64,000 bases of DNA from Megaustenia siamemsis (GCA_032433765.1 JAVIAB010000059.1:62111178-62175177); one strand, 5' to 3'; shown: positions 46,742 to 58,825, numbered from the stretch's first letter. Notes: generated by a model not told the origin, from the sequence alone. A program made the numbers and translations.

Positions 46742-46998
46742 AGAAGCAGCGATAGCTCAGTGGTTAGTGAACAAGACTACAAAGGACAAGAGGTAGGGTT
46801 CGATCCCAATCGACGGCTTCCGGGTTCACCCAGCCTTAAATGCATATCGAATTTTTTCTGGGAAAGTAAAGCGGCACGGGCGTAATACCGACCACATCAC
46901 CTAAAAACTATGTGCTAAAGGTCTGTAAAATGTATGGTCACTAACACCATATTCCCTATAAGCCACTTGGCATGACGGGGGCTCTTTACGTTTTTCTT
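46742..46998 (+). mobile_element. SINE family 1, full-length copy
   Basis: Box A GATAGCTCAGTGGTTAG, box B GGTTCGATCCC, and the conserved GGCATGACGGGGGCTCTTTAC terminus. Confidence 0.92.
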
Positions 46999-47357
46999 AC
47001 TTGTCACTACACCTTATAGGAGTGTGCCTTACACCCTACTACTGGCTCCTTAAAATGAAAAGATTCTGGAAGAGACCATTATGGACAATGTTAGCTAAGT
47101 GAAACATGTTGGTAACTGAATAAATAAAAAGATGTTAATAAAATATAAAATAAAAAACAGAAGGCAACGAGAAGTAGAAGGCTGCGAGTTTATGTGGCTA
47201 GATAAGTAAGGAGTGAGTGACACAGGTGCGTTTATAGAGATAGATTTGAAGATATAGAGAGAGGACAGTGAATGATTGTCAAAATAAAAAAAATTATGGG
47301 GAATTGCAAGATTATTTTCAAAGCAGTATTTTTATTTTAAAATCGACAAATAATAAG

Positions 47358-47392
47358 AGAAAGAGAGAAAGAGAGAATGAGAGAGAGAGAGA

Positions 47393-47441
<49 letters not shown>
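47358..47441. repeat. (GA)n microsatellite
   Basis: GAGAGA run with short interruptions; the adjacent frames are repeat translation. Confidence 0.95.
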
Positions 47442-47444
<3 letters not shown>

Positions 47445-47598
47445 CACAATTCAGTGTGAGAAAAATTACAACAGATATATATATATTGATGTGTATGCGT
47501 GTGTGTATACAAGAAAGGAGAGAGAGAAAGAGAAAGAAGAGAAATGCGGGACAGAGAGATGGATAGAAATATTGCAGTGTGATAAATATGTCGACAGA

Positions 47599-48036
<438 letters not shown>

Positions 48037-48086
48037 CTGACTGCGTCCAATAATAAAATGACTTACTAAATGCAACAAACACTTAC

Positions 48087-48185
48087 GGGTCCTGGTAACA
48101 ATTAGTTCTAACAAGGAAGTTGACGCCTCCAGTCCTGGATTGCTGAGACTGGTGTGTTCTGATAAGCGCGTGATCTTTTCTAAAA
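48087..48185 (-). other. Conserved upstream (5' UTR) exon of LRR gene B
   Basis: Minus strand: a TTTTTTTTAG acceptor-like run, then GATCACGCGCTTATCAG, ending at a GACCC/GTAAGTG donor. GATCACG(C)nCTTATC is shared with 13854-13942. A GATA array starts about 50 bp downstream of the donor. Confidence 0.42.
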
Positions 48186-48394
48186 AAAATAGCACGACAA
48201 GCCAGTGGTTTTCAAATTATCACATCACCCACCGAATAGATCAAGGCGATATATATCTCAATCTACTGCCATAATACTAGACATTGGTTGCTATCAATGA
48301 AATAAATAAAATGATAGAACCGGACTGCTGTGTCACCAAAATTCGGCTTTTTTCCAGTGCGGGGAAGAAAGCGGTACCGGCGATATACAGACCA

Positions 48395-48905
48395 GATTCT
48401 TCTCTTCTTCTACCTATCAGATCCCTGTGGAGCAGAGGTCTTCAACAAACACTTTCCAAGCCGTTCTGTTTCCTGCCATTTTAAAAATATCATTATATGT
48501 CTTTCTCATCATCTTAATCTCTGCTTCAATCTGTCTTTTCCAAGGGTATTTTAGTCTTCCTCTTTGTCTTTTTCCTGGGGGATTCCAAAAAAGAGCCTGT
48601 TGAGTAATACTCTCAGTTGGCTTCCGTAGTGTGTGTCCTATCCAGCGCCATCGTCTTCGCTGTATCTCTTTATCCACTGGTATTTGACTGGTACATTTCC
48701 ATAATTCTATGTTAGTGATTTTGTCCTGCCATTTCCATCCTTTTATTCTGCGCAAGCATCCATTAATGAAAGTTTGCATCTTCATGGTTGTCATTTTTGT
48801 TGTTCTCCATGTTTCACAGACATATAATAGGACTAACTTAACATTGAATTTGAATATTACAAATTTTGTAATTAGCCTAATTTCTTTGTATTTCCATAGC
48901 ACTCG
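48395..48905 (-). mobile_element. LINE reverse-transcriptase C-terminal region (RRRWRWIGH family), open
   Basis: A 161-codon open frame: YVCETWRTTKMTTMKMQTFI, NGCLRRIKGW, CTSQIPVDKEIQRRRWRWIG, HTLRKPTESITQQALFWNPP and GKRQRGRLKYPWKRQIEAEI. This is the thumb/C-terminal portion of a non-LTR retrotransposon polyprotein. Uninterrupted, so comparatively young. Related degenerate copies at 15.8 and 40.6 kb. Confidence 0.88.
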
Positions 48906-49030
48906 TACGCTGCCGGGGCCCGAAAGGGGATTAAAGTAATGTATCGCTTTTGGCTACCAAGCATGATCGCAGGAGGCGACTAAGGAGATTTGGGCCTGGG
49001 ACTGGCTATCCTGTACTTTAAAAAATTAAC
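48906..49030. repeat. Repeat block GCCGGGGCCCGAAAGGGG
   Basis: Contains GCCGGGGCCCGAAAGGGGAT, AATGTATCGCTTTTGGCTAC and GATCGCAGGAGGCGACTAAG. Looks like an element terminus or old SINE; single copy here. Confidence 0.35.
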
Positions 49031-49106
49031 CGCAAAAACTTTGCAAACATGGACCGACCAGATTAAACTTTTATTATAAGATTACCTTAAGATTAATTAA
49101 GAATAA

Positions 49107-49965
49107 GATTAATATTATTATTAGATTACCCTAGAGTTATTGAGTTATTTGCGGGTCATTATCATTGCACTCCGAACATGTCCATAGGTGTGCAGATCCC
49201 TTCCTCAGCAAGTCCCGCAGTGTCCAGCGACTGACGACTCCAGTTCTGTGTTGGTTAATTGACATGTCCACTACGTTTCTCGTTTCTGGCTGTGCCAATC
49301 TTAACTCCCATCTCTTTCAACCGAAGCAGTCACGTGAACTTTCGTTTGTGGAAATCCTGTGCCCTTCCCACATCTCGGAGTTGTTTACATCATCATCATC
49401 AAGTACCGGGCCCGCTGGCGTAGGTGCTCATGTCTCTCCACAACTTTCGATTTCGAAAGCTATTTATCATTTCTGTTGTTGACTTTCTGCCAAAGCCATT
49501 CTCTTAAGCTGTCTGGTATTTTTCTCTTTGCTTCCCTCTATCTCTTCGTCCCTCAATTTTCCCAGATGTTACAATATATTCCAGTTCTCTTCTCATTAGA
49601 TGCCAAACAAATTATTGTTTCTTCCTAATATTGGAAATTAGCTCTCTTTTTGCTTTGGCCTCTTTCAGAAAGTTTGTATTACTTTTCTTAGCTGTCCATG
49701 GTATTTTCAACATTCTTCTGTAAAACCACATTTCTACAGACTCCAGTGATTTTCTTGTCCGTTGTCCTTTTGTCCATGATTCGCATCGGTATGTTAAGAC
49801 TGCCTCTACGTAACATTTAAGAACTCTTTTTCTTGTTTCTATTGCCAAAAATGAATTTCATAGTATATTCCTCATTTTTTGGTAAGCTGCATTTGCCTGA
49901 GGCATTCCGCATCTCACCTCTTTAGTACATCTTCCGTCTGATGTTAACAAAGTTCCCAAATATTT
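49107..49965. repeat. Segmental duplication, copy 1
   Basis: About 858 bp nearly identical to 53078-53932 in the same orientation. The differences seen are mostly one-base length changes in homopolymers. It contains a LINE 3' part plus about 280 bp of flank beyond the LINE tail, so it duplicated as DNA, not by retrotransposition. Confidence 0.95.
49385..49965 (-). mobile_element. RTE-like LINE 3' part (within duplication copy 1)
   Basis: Minus strand: ETRKRVLKCYVEAVLTYRCE, SVEMWFYRRMLKIPWTAKKS, AKRELISNIRKKQ, ending in a CTTGATGATGATGATG tail (complement at 49387-49400). Confidence 0.9.
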
Positions 49966-49989
49966 CTATCTATCTATCTTTCGTTCGCT

Positions 49990-50695
49990 CGAAGTATTGT
50001 CTATATCAGCAATGTCGTTTTCTGTATGAATTTTACTGTCTTTTGTAATTCTTGCAGTGGCCCATATAGTTTTGTCTGTAGTGTTGTATCTATGGGCCAA
50101 TGGATTTTCCTCAGTCTACTATATTCAGTGCAGTCTTGAAGTATGTGTTCAGCAGTCTGGGGTGCCTGTCCACATGTACAAGTAGTTGATGTGCCGATCT
50201 TGAATTTTGTATACATGTGACTATGGAGTCGATTGTGTCCTGTTCTTAGGCGTATAATGATAACTTGTTCATATCTATTCATATTATGAAAGGCATCCTG
50301 ATATGGGCTTGTGGTCCTCTGATTGATTTGATTATCTGTTTCTTATGATGGTATGTGACTGGTGTATCTAGTTGTGTGCCTGTTGAACCTTCCTTTGCCA
50401 ACTGATCTGCTTTCTCATTTCCTGGTATTCCACAGTGAGACGGGATCCACTGCAGGGCAACCCTGTGGTGCTTGCAGAGTTCAGTCAATAAGGTCTGTAG
50501 ATGTGGTAATTTTCTGGATTGTAGTGCCTGGAGTACTGATCTTGCATCTGTCAAAAACACTACAGGCTGTGGGCTAAGATTACTGTTCAGCAGCTTTTCT
50601 ATTGCCAACTTTATTGCTTGTATTTCTGCATCATAATTGTGACAATATTTCCCTGTTGCTATTTTATTCATATCCCTAGTGTTATTTGGGTACTC
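49990..50695 (-). mobile_element. I/Jockey-type LINE: RNase H second half and C-terminus
   Basis: Minus strand: NEYPNNTRDMNKIATGKYCH, NYDAEIQAIKLAIEKLLNS, FLTDARSVLQALQS, LQWIPSHCGIPGNEKADQLA, then IIIRLRTGHNRLHSHMYTKF and CTCGQAPQTAEHILQDC. The frame leads directly from EYPN at the other side of the insertion at 50696-51780. Confidence 0.9.
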
Positions 50696-51780
50696 GTTCC
50701 GTTTCCAAGATGGCGGATCTAGTCCACGTCCTCTCGATCGCTGCAGAAAATGCACCCAAGGTCTGATTAATTTCGGATCTTCATTGCACTTTTCTGCGTA
50801 AAAGTCAAAATGATGATATGCTTGATACATCTGTGTCGCTAAGACGAGGTCGTAGGTCGACAACAGTCCGTTTTTGACGAATCAAGTGTTGTGAGTGAGA
50901 AATTCCACCGTCCAGACTTCATCTGTGCTTTACGTCACATTAGTGCTGTTCAAGACCGTTATTGGGATTCTTTGACGCAAGTTATTTCCACGTACACATT
51001 AATGTAAACTACTTCGTCAGTCGCAGTTTTGTCTCTTTGGGGAAGTTGCTTCGTGTTTTGTTCGTCGTAGACTGTTTACACTTGAGTAATCAGACATAAG
51101 TCTAAAGGTATCGAGATTATGAGTTTGGCGACATTGTGTCCTACGTCATCGTATTGGTTCCCTAAACCGGCCGTGCGCAAATCTTACGGTCTGCTGTTTG
51201 ATGTGCAACAAGAATAAATTGACGACTGACTGTGTGTCTATATGTTCGGAATTGGAGTCATCAACGATGGCCTAACATCATCAAGTGCTACGATGATCAT
51301 CATTTTCGGGAGGACGTGACTTACCGGTATATGGGGATAGGCGGCGGGAACAAATGGAGGCTACGCATGAAATGTGTTCCTTGTTGCAGTTTCCTCATAT
51401 TACAAGTCGCATGTCTGTGTTAGTCACCTCTAGTGACTCGGGCAGATGGTGCTCGTAAACCTGGGAAGGCCGACCATCTAAGGGCAGAATCCCCCGACAG
51501 AAAAGATCAACTGCTGCCTTGCAGGAAGATTGGGGACAATCAAAGGCTAAGGAAAGAAAACCTGAAAAAATGCTGGCTGAAATCGGATGCACTGGGCCAC
51601 TGGCGCAGAACACAGTGCAACGTATTAACGGGTGTTCAGTCAGAGTGGATCTGACAGACTCTAATTGTGATGTTCTGTCTGTGGGGGCGATCAACACACT
51701 TAGCCTGACAGCTGACTTCATATGAGAGTCTGGAATCCTTACTCTGATTGAGTCCTGAACGCAGAGAGAGAGAGAGAGAG
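50696..51780 (+). mobile_element. GA-tailed retroelement inserted in a LINE (12-bp duplication)
   Basis: Flanked by identical ATTTGGGTACTC at 50684-50695 and 51781-51792. The 1,085-bp insert starts GTTCCGTTTCCAAGATGGCG and ends in (GA)n. Its last 365 bp match 34172-34554. The extreme 3' end resembles that of the I-like LINE at 35.1 kb. No long ORF, so it is non-autonomous. Removing it rejoins the LINE RNase H frame at EYPN. Confidence 0.9.
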
Positions 51781-52533
51781 ATTTGGGTACTCTATATATG
51801 CACCTGCTCCCCCATTCTTTACTGCATTCTGTGCTGATCCATCTGTGTACACACGGATCCATAGGTCTTGTGGGTATTCTTCATCCAGGAAACTGAGAGT
51901 TATTGTTTTTCGCTGTAGACTATTTTGTTCCTCTTTGTCAACTATTCCTTTCACTTCTGTCCGTATTTGAACTGATAATCCTGATTCATCTGTCCAGGGA
52001 GTCAGTTCTGGTATGGGCAGAAGGGGTTTAACAACTCTTGGCATGTCTGGTGTTTGTCTACTAATACGCTTGGCTTGGTGGATAAAACTGCTTCTCTTAA
52101 GTCGTCCCAATGCAAGATTTTGGAATCTGTCCTTCATTGGATGTCTCGGCATGCATACACATTTTTCTGCCTGTATCAGCACCTTTGTGTCTCTCCGTTC
52201 TCTCAGTGCTGGTATCCTCCACAATTTCTCCATCTCCAATATTGGTGTTGATTTCATTGCTCTGTGATGACCCTAAGTGCCTGGTTTTGTACTTTATCCA
52301 GTTCTTGCAATGTGGTGTTTGATGCTGAGCACCATGCGGATGATCCATATTCTAAATGTGGGCGTATACTCTGTTGGTAAACTTTACTGAGTATTTTCCC
52401 ACTCGCACCCCATGTGGTTCCACACAACTTTCTTAGAATAGCCAATTTCCTCCTTGCTTTTTGGGTTGCCTTATTTATCTGCTGTTTCCAAGATAGTTTG
52501 TTATCAAATGTAACTCCGAGATATGTAGCTTGT
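51781..52533 (-). mobile_element. I/Jockey-type LINE: reverse-transcriptase thumb and RNase H first half
   Basis: Minus strand: YLGVTFDNKLSWKQQINKAT, LAILRKLCGTTWGASGKIL, YQQSIRPHLEYGSSAWC, LRERRDTKVLIQAEKC, WIRVYTDGSAQNAVKNGGAG and AYIEYPN. One frameshift near 52255. Confidence 0.9.
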
Positions 52534-52958
52534 ATGTCTTCTTTCTATGGAACGAATTCAAAACAAACGAGGAAATTAGAGAAATCGCCAAGCAACCACT
52601 AATATCTTCAGTAATAAGAAAAGACGATGGTCATACGTTGGACATGTGATGAGAAGAGATAATAATCGAATAGCAAAGCAAGCCCTCATATGGGAAACAA
52701 CAGGTAAAAGAAAAAGAGGAAGACCCAGGGAGACACTGAGAAGAACATTGATGAGAGAGGCAAGAGCAGCAGGAATCGGCTCCCTCAATGAGATAGAACT
52801 GCTTGCACAGAACAGAGACAGATGGCGAGATTTAATAAAATATCTTTAAAAGAAAACTGCTAGAACAAAAATTCATATAGGAGAAGGTGTATCTTGGTCT
52901 ACGCCCTATGGGCCGGTTACGGCTCGAAAGGTCAATAGATAGATAGATGTCTTCTTTC
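52534..52958 (+). mobile_element. GATA-tailed LINE, 5'-truncated, inserted in the I-like LINE
   Basis: Flanked by ATGTCTTCTTTC at 52534-52545 and 52947-52958. Encodes MRRDNNRIAKQALIWETTGK, RKRGRPRETLRRTLMREARA and NRDRWRDLIKYL-stop. A 3' UTR follows with GCCCTATGGGCCGGTTACGG and CTCGAAAGGTCAATAGATAG. It has only about five GATA units, so it shows the tail before expansion. Confidence 0.92.
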
Positions 52959-53077
52959 ACAGGCTCATTGTTTATGTAGATGGCTCCTGCTTTTGTTTTG
53001 GGGAGAGTGTGAAAAGTGTAGTACTGCATTTGTCTGTATTGATGCTGATACACCATCTATTTGTCCATGAATTCAGA
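52959..53077 (-). mobile_element. I/Jockey-type LINE: reverse-transcriptase fragment
   Basis: Minus strand: CISINTDKCSTT-like residues, LPKTKAGAIYINNEPVKED, which connects to IQATYLGVTF across the previous insertion. Confidence 0.85.
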
Positions 53078-53932
53078 TTAATATTATTATTAGATTACCC
53101 TAGAGTTATTGAGTTATTTGCGGGTCATTATCATTGCACTCCGAACATGTCCATAGGTGTGCAGATCACTTCCTCAGCAAGTCCCGCAGTGTCCAGCGAC
53201 TGACGACTCCAGTTCTGTGTTGGTTAATTGACATGTCCACTACGTTTCTCGTTTCTGGCTGTGCCAATCTTAACTCCCATCTCTTTCAACTGAAGCAGTC
53301 ACGTGAACTTTCGTTTGTGGAAATCCTGTGCCCTTCCCACATCTCGGAGTTGTTTACATCATCATCATCAAGTACCGGGCCCGCTGGCGTAGGTGCTCAT
53401 GTCTCTCCACAACTTTCGATTTCGAAAGCTATTTATCATTTCTGTTGTTGACTTTCTGCCAAAGCCATTCTCTTAAGCTGTCTGGTATTTTTTCTCTTTG
53501 CTTCCCTCTATCTCTTCGTCCCTCAATTTCCAGATGTTACAATATATTCCAGTTCTCTTCTCATTAGATGCCAAACAAATTATTGTTTCTTCCTAATATT
53601 GGAAATTAGCTCTCTTTTTGCTTTGGCCTCTTTCAGAAAGTTTGTATTACTTTTCTTAGCTGTCCATGGTATTTTCAACATTCTTCTGTAAAACCACATT
53701 TCTACAGACTCCAGTGATTTTCTTGTCCGTTGTCCTTTTGTCCATGATTCGCATCGGTATGTTAAGACTGCCTCTACGTAACATTTAAGAACTCTTTTTC
53801 TTGTTTCTATTGCCAAAAATGAATTTCATAGTATATTCCTCATTTTTGGTAAGCTGCATTTGCCTGAGGCATTCCGCATCTCACCTCTTTAGTACATCTT
53901 CCGTCTGATGTTAACAAAGTTCCCAAATATTT
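53078..53932. repeat. Segmental duplication, copy 2
   Basis: Partner of 49107-49965. This copy is continuous with a longer LINE (to about 54480), so it is probably the source. Confidence 0.95.
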
Positions 53933-54480
53933 AAATTCATTTACCTGTTTTAATATTGTTCCACTTGTCTATATTTTACACTGAGGTGGTGTCTTTTTGT
54001 CTGTTATTACCATTACTACTGTCTTTTTGCTCTTATGTCTGAGTCCTTTATTTTTGTTTTCTTTCACTATAATGTCTAACATTTCTTACAACTCACTTTC
54101 ACTCTTAGTGATTAAGACTGTATCATCAGCATACTTTAGATTATTTATATTATGACCTCCAATTGGTATTCCGGGTATGCCCCTTATGGATCTTAAAATA
54201 ATCTTAATATGTATATTAAACAAATCTGGTGACAGCACACAACTTATCTAATACCCTGTTTTATTTGTTGAAACATTCCCAATTGGTTTCCATTTCTTGT
54301 GGCCGCTGTTTGTTGCCGGTACATTTTCTTTATTATTCTTAGATCTTTGCTGTCTACGTTTATGCTTTCTAAAATTTTTATTATTTCTTGGTGCTTTACT
54401 TTGTCAAATGCTTTGGTATAATCTATGAAACATAGGTATAGATCTGTTTTTACCTCTATGGCTAAATGATAGTAGGAAAT
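53345..54480 (-). mobile_element. RTE-like LINE with reverse-transcriptase domain
   Basis: Minus strand from 54480: VKTDLYLCFIDYTKAFDKVK (motif with first catalytic Asp), LESINVDSKDLRIIKKMYRQ, then, frame-broken, an LKYADDTV catalytic motif near 54120-54135, and the C-terminal region ending at a GATGATGATG tail near 53350. Several frameshifts; the longest RTE-like copy in the window. Confidence 0.88.
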
Positions 54481-55090
54481 GTAGAGAAATGATAGTGGAA
54501 ATTGTAGAGAAATCATAGTTGGTATTGTAGAGAAATGATACAAGGAAATGTAGCGAAATGACAGTGGGAATTGTAGATAAATTATCGTGGGTATTGTAGA
54601 GAAATACGGACAAGGGGTAGGGTTCGATCCCAACCGACGGCTCCGGGTTCACCCAGCTTAAATGGGTACCGGATTTTTTCTGGGAAAGTAAAAGCAGCAC
54701 GGGCGTAATACCGACCACATTACCCCAAAAATCATGTGCTGAAGGTCTGTAAAATATAGGGTCACTAACACCATATTTCCCTATACGCCACTTGGCGTGA
54801 CGGGGGGTACTTTACTTTACTTTTTTTTATTGTAGAGAAATGATAGTGGGAATTGTAGATAAATTATCGTGGGTATTGTAGAGAAATGATAGTGGGAATT
54901 GTAGATAAATTATCGTGGGTATTGTAGAGAAATGATAGTGGGAATTGTAGATAAATTATCGTGGGTATTGTAGAGAAATGATAGTGGGAATTGTAGAGAA
55001 ATGATAGGAAATGTAGAGAAATGATACTAGGAAATGTAGAGAAATGACAGCATAAAATATAGAAAAGTGACAATAGAAAATATACAGAAA
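54470..55090. repeat. Minisatellite AATTGTAGA-GAAATGATAGTGGG, split by a SINE
   Basis: 16-18-bp half-units (GAAATGATAGTGGGAATTGT, AGATAAATTATCGTGGGTAT) before and after a SINE at 54609-54830. Confidence 0.9.
54609..54830 (+). mobile_element. SINE family 1, 5'-truncated, in minisatellite
   Basis: Starts at GACAAGGGGTAGGGTTCGAT (box B) and runs to GGCGTGACGGGGGGTACTTTAC. Confidence 0.9.
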
Positions 55091-55267
55091 CGATAGAAGG
55101 ATATATAAATAGACATATGATAGGTGATGACAATTTAAGATTATAGTGCTGTAAGAAATCAGCAGCTGAAGAAAATATACATTTTTGTAGATAGACTGGG
55201 AGTTGTGAGGATACATGATCAACCACGGCTGGAGATATGGTGGTAGTAGAAAAAGAAACTTCACGAG

Positions 55268-55590
55268 TGAGCGGTCGTAACTTAAGCGACTTTACGAGGC
55301 TGGGCCGATGTTCGGACAACTGGTGTTCGATTTCCGCTTGGAGCAGTGTGAGTTGTACTCGTGGTTAACAGAAAAATACCTCCCTGTCGACCCAGTTTCT
55401 GGCAGAAACGGGTACCAGGGTATCACTCTGGGAAGGTTAGGAATGCCACCTCGCATTGTGAGTTTCGATGCTTGAAGCGACACTATCCAGACGTCTCCGA
55501 AAATTTCTGGATAGGCGCCCGAGCGCACATGGGTCAAAACTCGCGTGCTGAGATGCTGACTTAAGTCTCGTGCTTTAACTTTACCGTATC
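55268..55590 (+). mobile_element. SINE family 3, copy 2
   Basis: tRNA-like head with GTGTTCGATTTCCGCTTGG (box B), body GTCGACCCAGTTTCTGGCAG and CGACACTATCCAGACGTCTC, ending GTGCTTTAACTTTACC. Confidence 0.85.
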
Positions 55591-55695
55591 TCTTTACCTC
55601 GGCCAACATATTTTGCCCTTCTGCTTTGTCTACTTCTATTGTAACCGTGAATGACGATGCAGACATATTTAGATCATAATTTGTCGATTCTTGTT
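55591..55695. other. Short unique spacer between SINE tail and hexamer array
   Basis: No feature recognised. The minus strand contains EVDKAEGQNMLAEVKRYGK in an open frame that ends in the SINE, so it is not a gene. Confidence 0.3.
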
Positions 55696-55701
55696 CCATT
55701 C

Positions 55702-56036
55702 TTTATCTTTACCTTTACATTTACCATTATCTTTACCTTTACCTTTATCTTTACCTTTACCTTTATCTTTCCCTTTACCTTTATCTTTACCTTTACATTT
55801 ACCATTATCTTTACCTTTACCTTTATCTTTACCTTTACCTTTACGTTTACCTTTACGTTTACCTTTACCTTTATCTTTACCTTTACCTTTATCTTTACCT
55901 TTACGTTTACGTTTACCTTTACCTTTACCTTTGTCTTTACCTCTACGTTTACGTTTACCTTTACCTTTATCTTTACCTTTACCTTTACCTTTATCTTTAC
56001 CTTTACCTTTACCTTTATCTTTACCTTACCTTTAAC
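55702..56036. repeat. (CTTTAC)n hexamer array
   Basis: CTTTAC with regular CTTTAT, ATTTAC and GTTTAC variants for 335 bp. The same hexamer is the 3' tail of SINE family 3. FTFTFIF and VKVKIK frames are repeat translation. Confidence 0.95.
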
Positions 56037-56504
56037 TTGAACGATGATCCACAGTTGATGCTCGCTCCAACCATTTAATAAGAACAAAGATGGTTACAAG
56101 TCATGCTTGGTATTGTGAATGTACTTCCATCCATACAATGAATTATCTTTTTAACAACAACAACAAGACAGAGGTCACGAAAATCGCCAAAGAGAAACAG
56201 AGCATCAACACAACGATGGACAGCAGACAATTGAAATAGACGGGGGCATTAACATGCCTAGAAAATCTAGTGAAAAACAATTCACAAACATCAGAAATAG
56301 ACTCACAATGCAACAAAGCCTGTTAAATAATTGGAATTTTATTAATCAAAATGTCTTAAAACATAAGTCATTTAAATGTATTTATTTATGAAATAAAATC
56401 CGTCATTTTTGTTGTACATACCTTCGCTGTACGATATCTAGAATAAATCTATCAACAAATTATTTCTTAAAGTAAATCTATGAATTGGAACTTGAATAGT
56501 GGTC

Positions 56505-57781
56505 TCACAAAACATGAGGACAATCTGTACTAAGAACTGTAAAGAAAAAATAAACACTCGACGCTCCACAATCTCCTTTAACATAATTGGGACCGAGTGA
56601 TTGAAACCATGACCGTAAACTCTGTTCCTGACACGTACACACTAGATTGTTGCTGTTAGAAACGTTCAAATAATATACTTTTGTCAGAGAAGCAAGAGCT
56701 AGCGGTAAACGGGTTAGTTTAGTGTCCTGCAGGTTTAACTGGTTAAGGAGAACAAGATTGATGAAAGCATCGGGAGAAATTGTAGACAACGGGTTGTTGT
56801 TTAACGTTAGTGATGTTACGCTCGAATTATTAGGGAAGCTGGATCGGGTCAACTGTGATATTGAGTTGTAGCTGAAATCTAAAACTTCTATAGAAGACGG
56901 TATGTGAGATCCTTGAACTATTGTATGTTGTTCGAGGTGATATATAACTGAGTTAGAAATTTTAAGTTTTGTAAGATACTTGGAATGGATATAAGCAAAT
57001 TATTGTCAAGAACAAGTTCTGCGAGGATAGATGGAAGTGAGCCAGAGTTACTGTCCGTTATATGGTTGAAATCAAAGCTGAGAAACCATATCAGAGTCAA
57101 GGACGCTAACTCGGGGATAGTTGTGAGTGAGTTGTTTTGAAGATTCAAATTGCTGAGTGTACTTGCAAGAGGTCTTAAAACATAGCTCAGTCTTTGTGCA
57201 TCTTTTATTTTGTTGTTATCAAGATACAAAGTCGTAAGAGGACTTAACTGTGGTAGAAAGGTTATGTCAATTATATTGTTGTAATTTAGGGTTAAGGTTT
57301 TTAAGACGGTCATAGTTGGCATCGACTTTGGGAGTTTGGTTAAATTGTTGTGTGATAGGTCTAAATTAACTAAACTGTTGGCCATGAAACCGAAAGCATC
57401 ATCCGGGATGGTGGAGATAGAACATCCAGTTATGGTCAAATCTGTTAAATTAGTCATTGACTTCATCCAAGTAGGCCACGATGTTAACTCTACAGTAGTA
57501 AGGCTAAGTTTCTCCATTGTAGAGCCCAGCTGGTTCATGCTGCCTTCATTCCAAACGAGAATAATTGTCTGGTCGATATTTAAACTTTTGAGAGCCTTCA
57601 AATGAAACACGGCTTGAGGAATTTGTGTGAACCGAGCTTCTGAGAAGATTAATTCATGTAGTGTGTAGATGGACTCGTCAAAGGCGGTGTCCTCTATGGT
57701 CTCGATAGGGTTGTTCCTTATAGAAATACCTGTAAGGTTCGCCGGTAGACTTCCAGCTGATATTGTGGCGATATCATTTCC
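56505..57781 (-). pseudogene. LRR gene C, exon 3: LRRs, C-terminal cap and stop (one frameshift)
   Basis: Opens at TTTTTATCAACAG (57784-57782) with GNDIATISAGSLPANL. It carries the same series of LRRs as genes A and B (LDLSHNNLTKLP, LTLNYNNIIDI, LYLDNNKIKDA, LTLNNNPLSTISPDAF) and a four-cysteine cap (LVCTCQEQSLRSW ... GDCGA ... TDCPHVL-stop). One base is missing at about 56921: NNIQ is followed by a stop where gene B reads NNIQIVQGSHIP, and the frame resumes immediately as VQGSHIP. The missing base is in an A-run (CAAATAGTT to CAATAGTT), so a base-calling error is possible. With one base restored the length equals that of gene B exactly (426 codons). Confidence 0.87.
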
Positions 57782-58440
57782 CTGTTGATAAAAATTATCG
57801 TTTAGAAAATGCTCAACAAAACTCACATTAGATCATTGAAATGTAGAAACAAATTGTACGGTTAAGGCTTTACATATTGATGGACAACTAAAATTTGAAT
57901 GATGTTTCGGCTCAATAGGCCTTCAGCAATAACTAACAAATAACACACATGAAGTCCATTTTCCATCAATTACGTAATGCTTTAACTATACCATTTTATT
58001 TTTTTTAATCATTTCTCCTTCATATTCAGCTTTACTGCAGCTTCGCAATTTTAATAATTTATTTCCATTAGTTTGCCTTGATCCCATTTGAAATGTACAT
58101 TTTATGAGTACAAATAAGTTCATTTATTCCTTAAAAAAAATAAAAATAAAATAAAATAAAATAAAAAAAACAACTTTGATTCACCATGTTCTAAACAGCT
58201 TTCAAAGTTGTATCGAAATATAGAAATGTATCAACTTAGCCAATAAGATTAATGTCTTCTAACCACGTGATAACGTTCTTATTCCATCGATTGGGTGACG
58301 GAGACTAGCTTCATATTGTCAACATTCTTATGGAGAAACTTGATAGAACAAGGATAGATAATCAAGAAAGAAAACATTTTTACTGTGTTCGAAGGACAGA
58401 ACAACTCAAATCTTTGTTTGCTAACAGTACAGAATTAATA
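57782..58440. other. Intron 2 of gene C, proximal part
   Basis: AT-rich intron with an A-rich run (58133-58170). Nothing else recognised. Confidence 0.5.
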
Positions 58441-58444
58441 ATGG

Positions 58445-58822
58445 AAAGACTATTAGAGACCACAGAGATGTGATTTCTAAGAAGAATGTTGAAAGTCCCT
58501 GGGCAGCTAGAAAGACCAATGTAGACATTCTCAAAGAGGCCAACACAAAAATGGAACTCCTAAAAATCATCAGACAGAAACAATCAACATTTTTAAGGCA
58601 CATCACAAAAAAAAGGATAGTTGGAATACTTGGTTACAACTGGCAAAATGAAAGGAAAGAGAGATCGCTAATGACAAAGAGAGAAAATACTGGATAGCTT
58701 GGTGTCATGCCATGGAAAACAGTCAACAACATAACTGATACGATGCACTGTAGATAGAAGATTGTGGAAGGACATGATCGCCTACGCCAACCTGTATGGT
58801 AAATGATGATGATGATGACAGA
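58445..58822 (+). mobile_element. RTE-like LINE 3' fragment, subfamily 2
   Basis: Plus strand: TTEM-like start, RRMLKVPGQLERPM (frame broken), EANTKMELLKIIRQKQSTFL, then CGCCTACGCCAACCTGTATG and GATGATGATGATGA. Confidence 0.85.
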
Positions 58823-58825
58823 ATT

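Noticed and set aside
46338..46885. HYTTQHYTT and VVLCSVVL frames
   Set aside because: Translations of the TTGTG/TAGTG minisatellite running into a SINE.
49107..53932. LTR retrotransposon bounded by two 858-bp direct repeats
   Set aside because: The repeats contain a non-LTR LINE 3' end. There is no TG...CA terminus, primer-binding site or gag-pol between them, only another LINE with nested insertions.
55651..56087. FTFTFIF and VKVKIKVKV frames of 114-137 codons
   Set aside because: Both strands of the (CTTTAC)n hexamer array stay open because six is a multiple of three.
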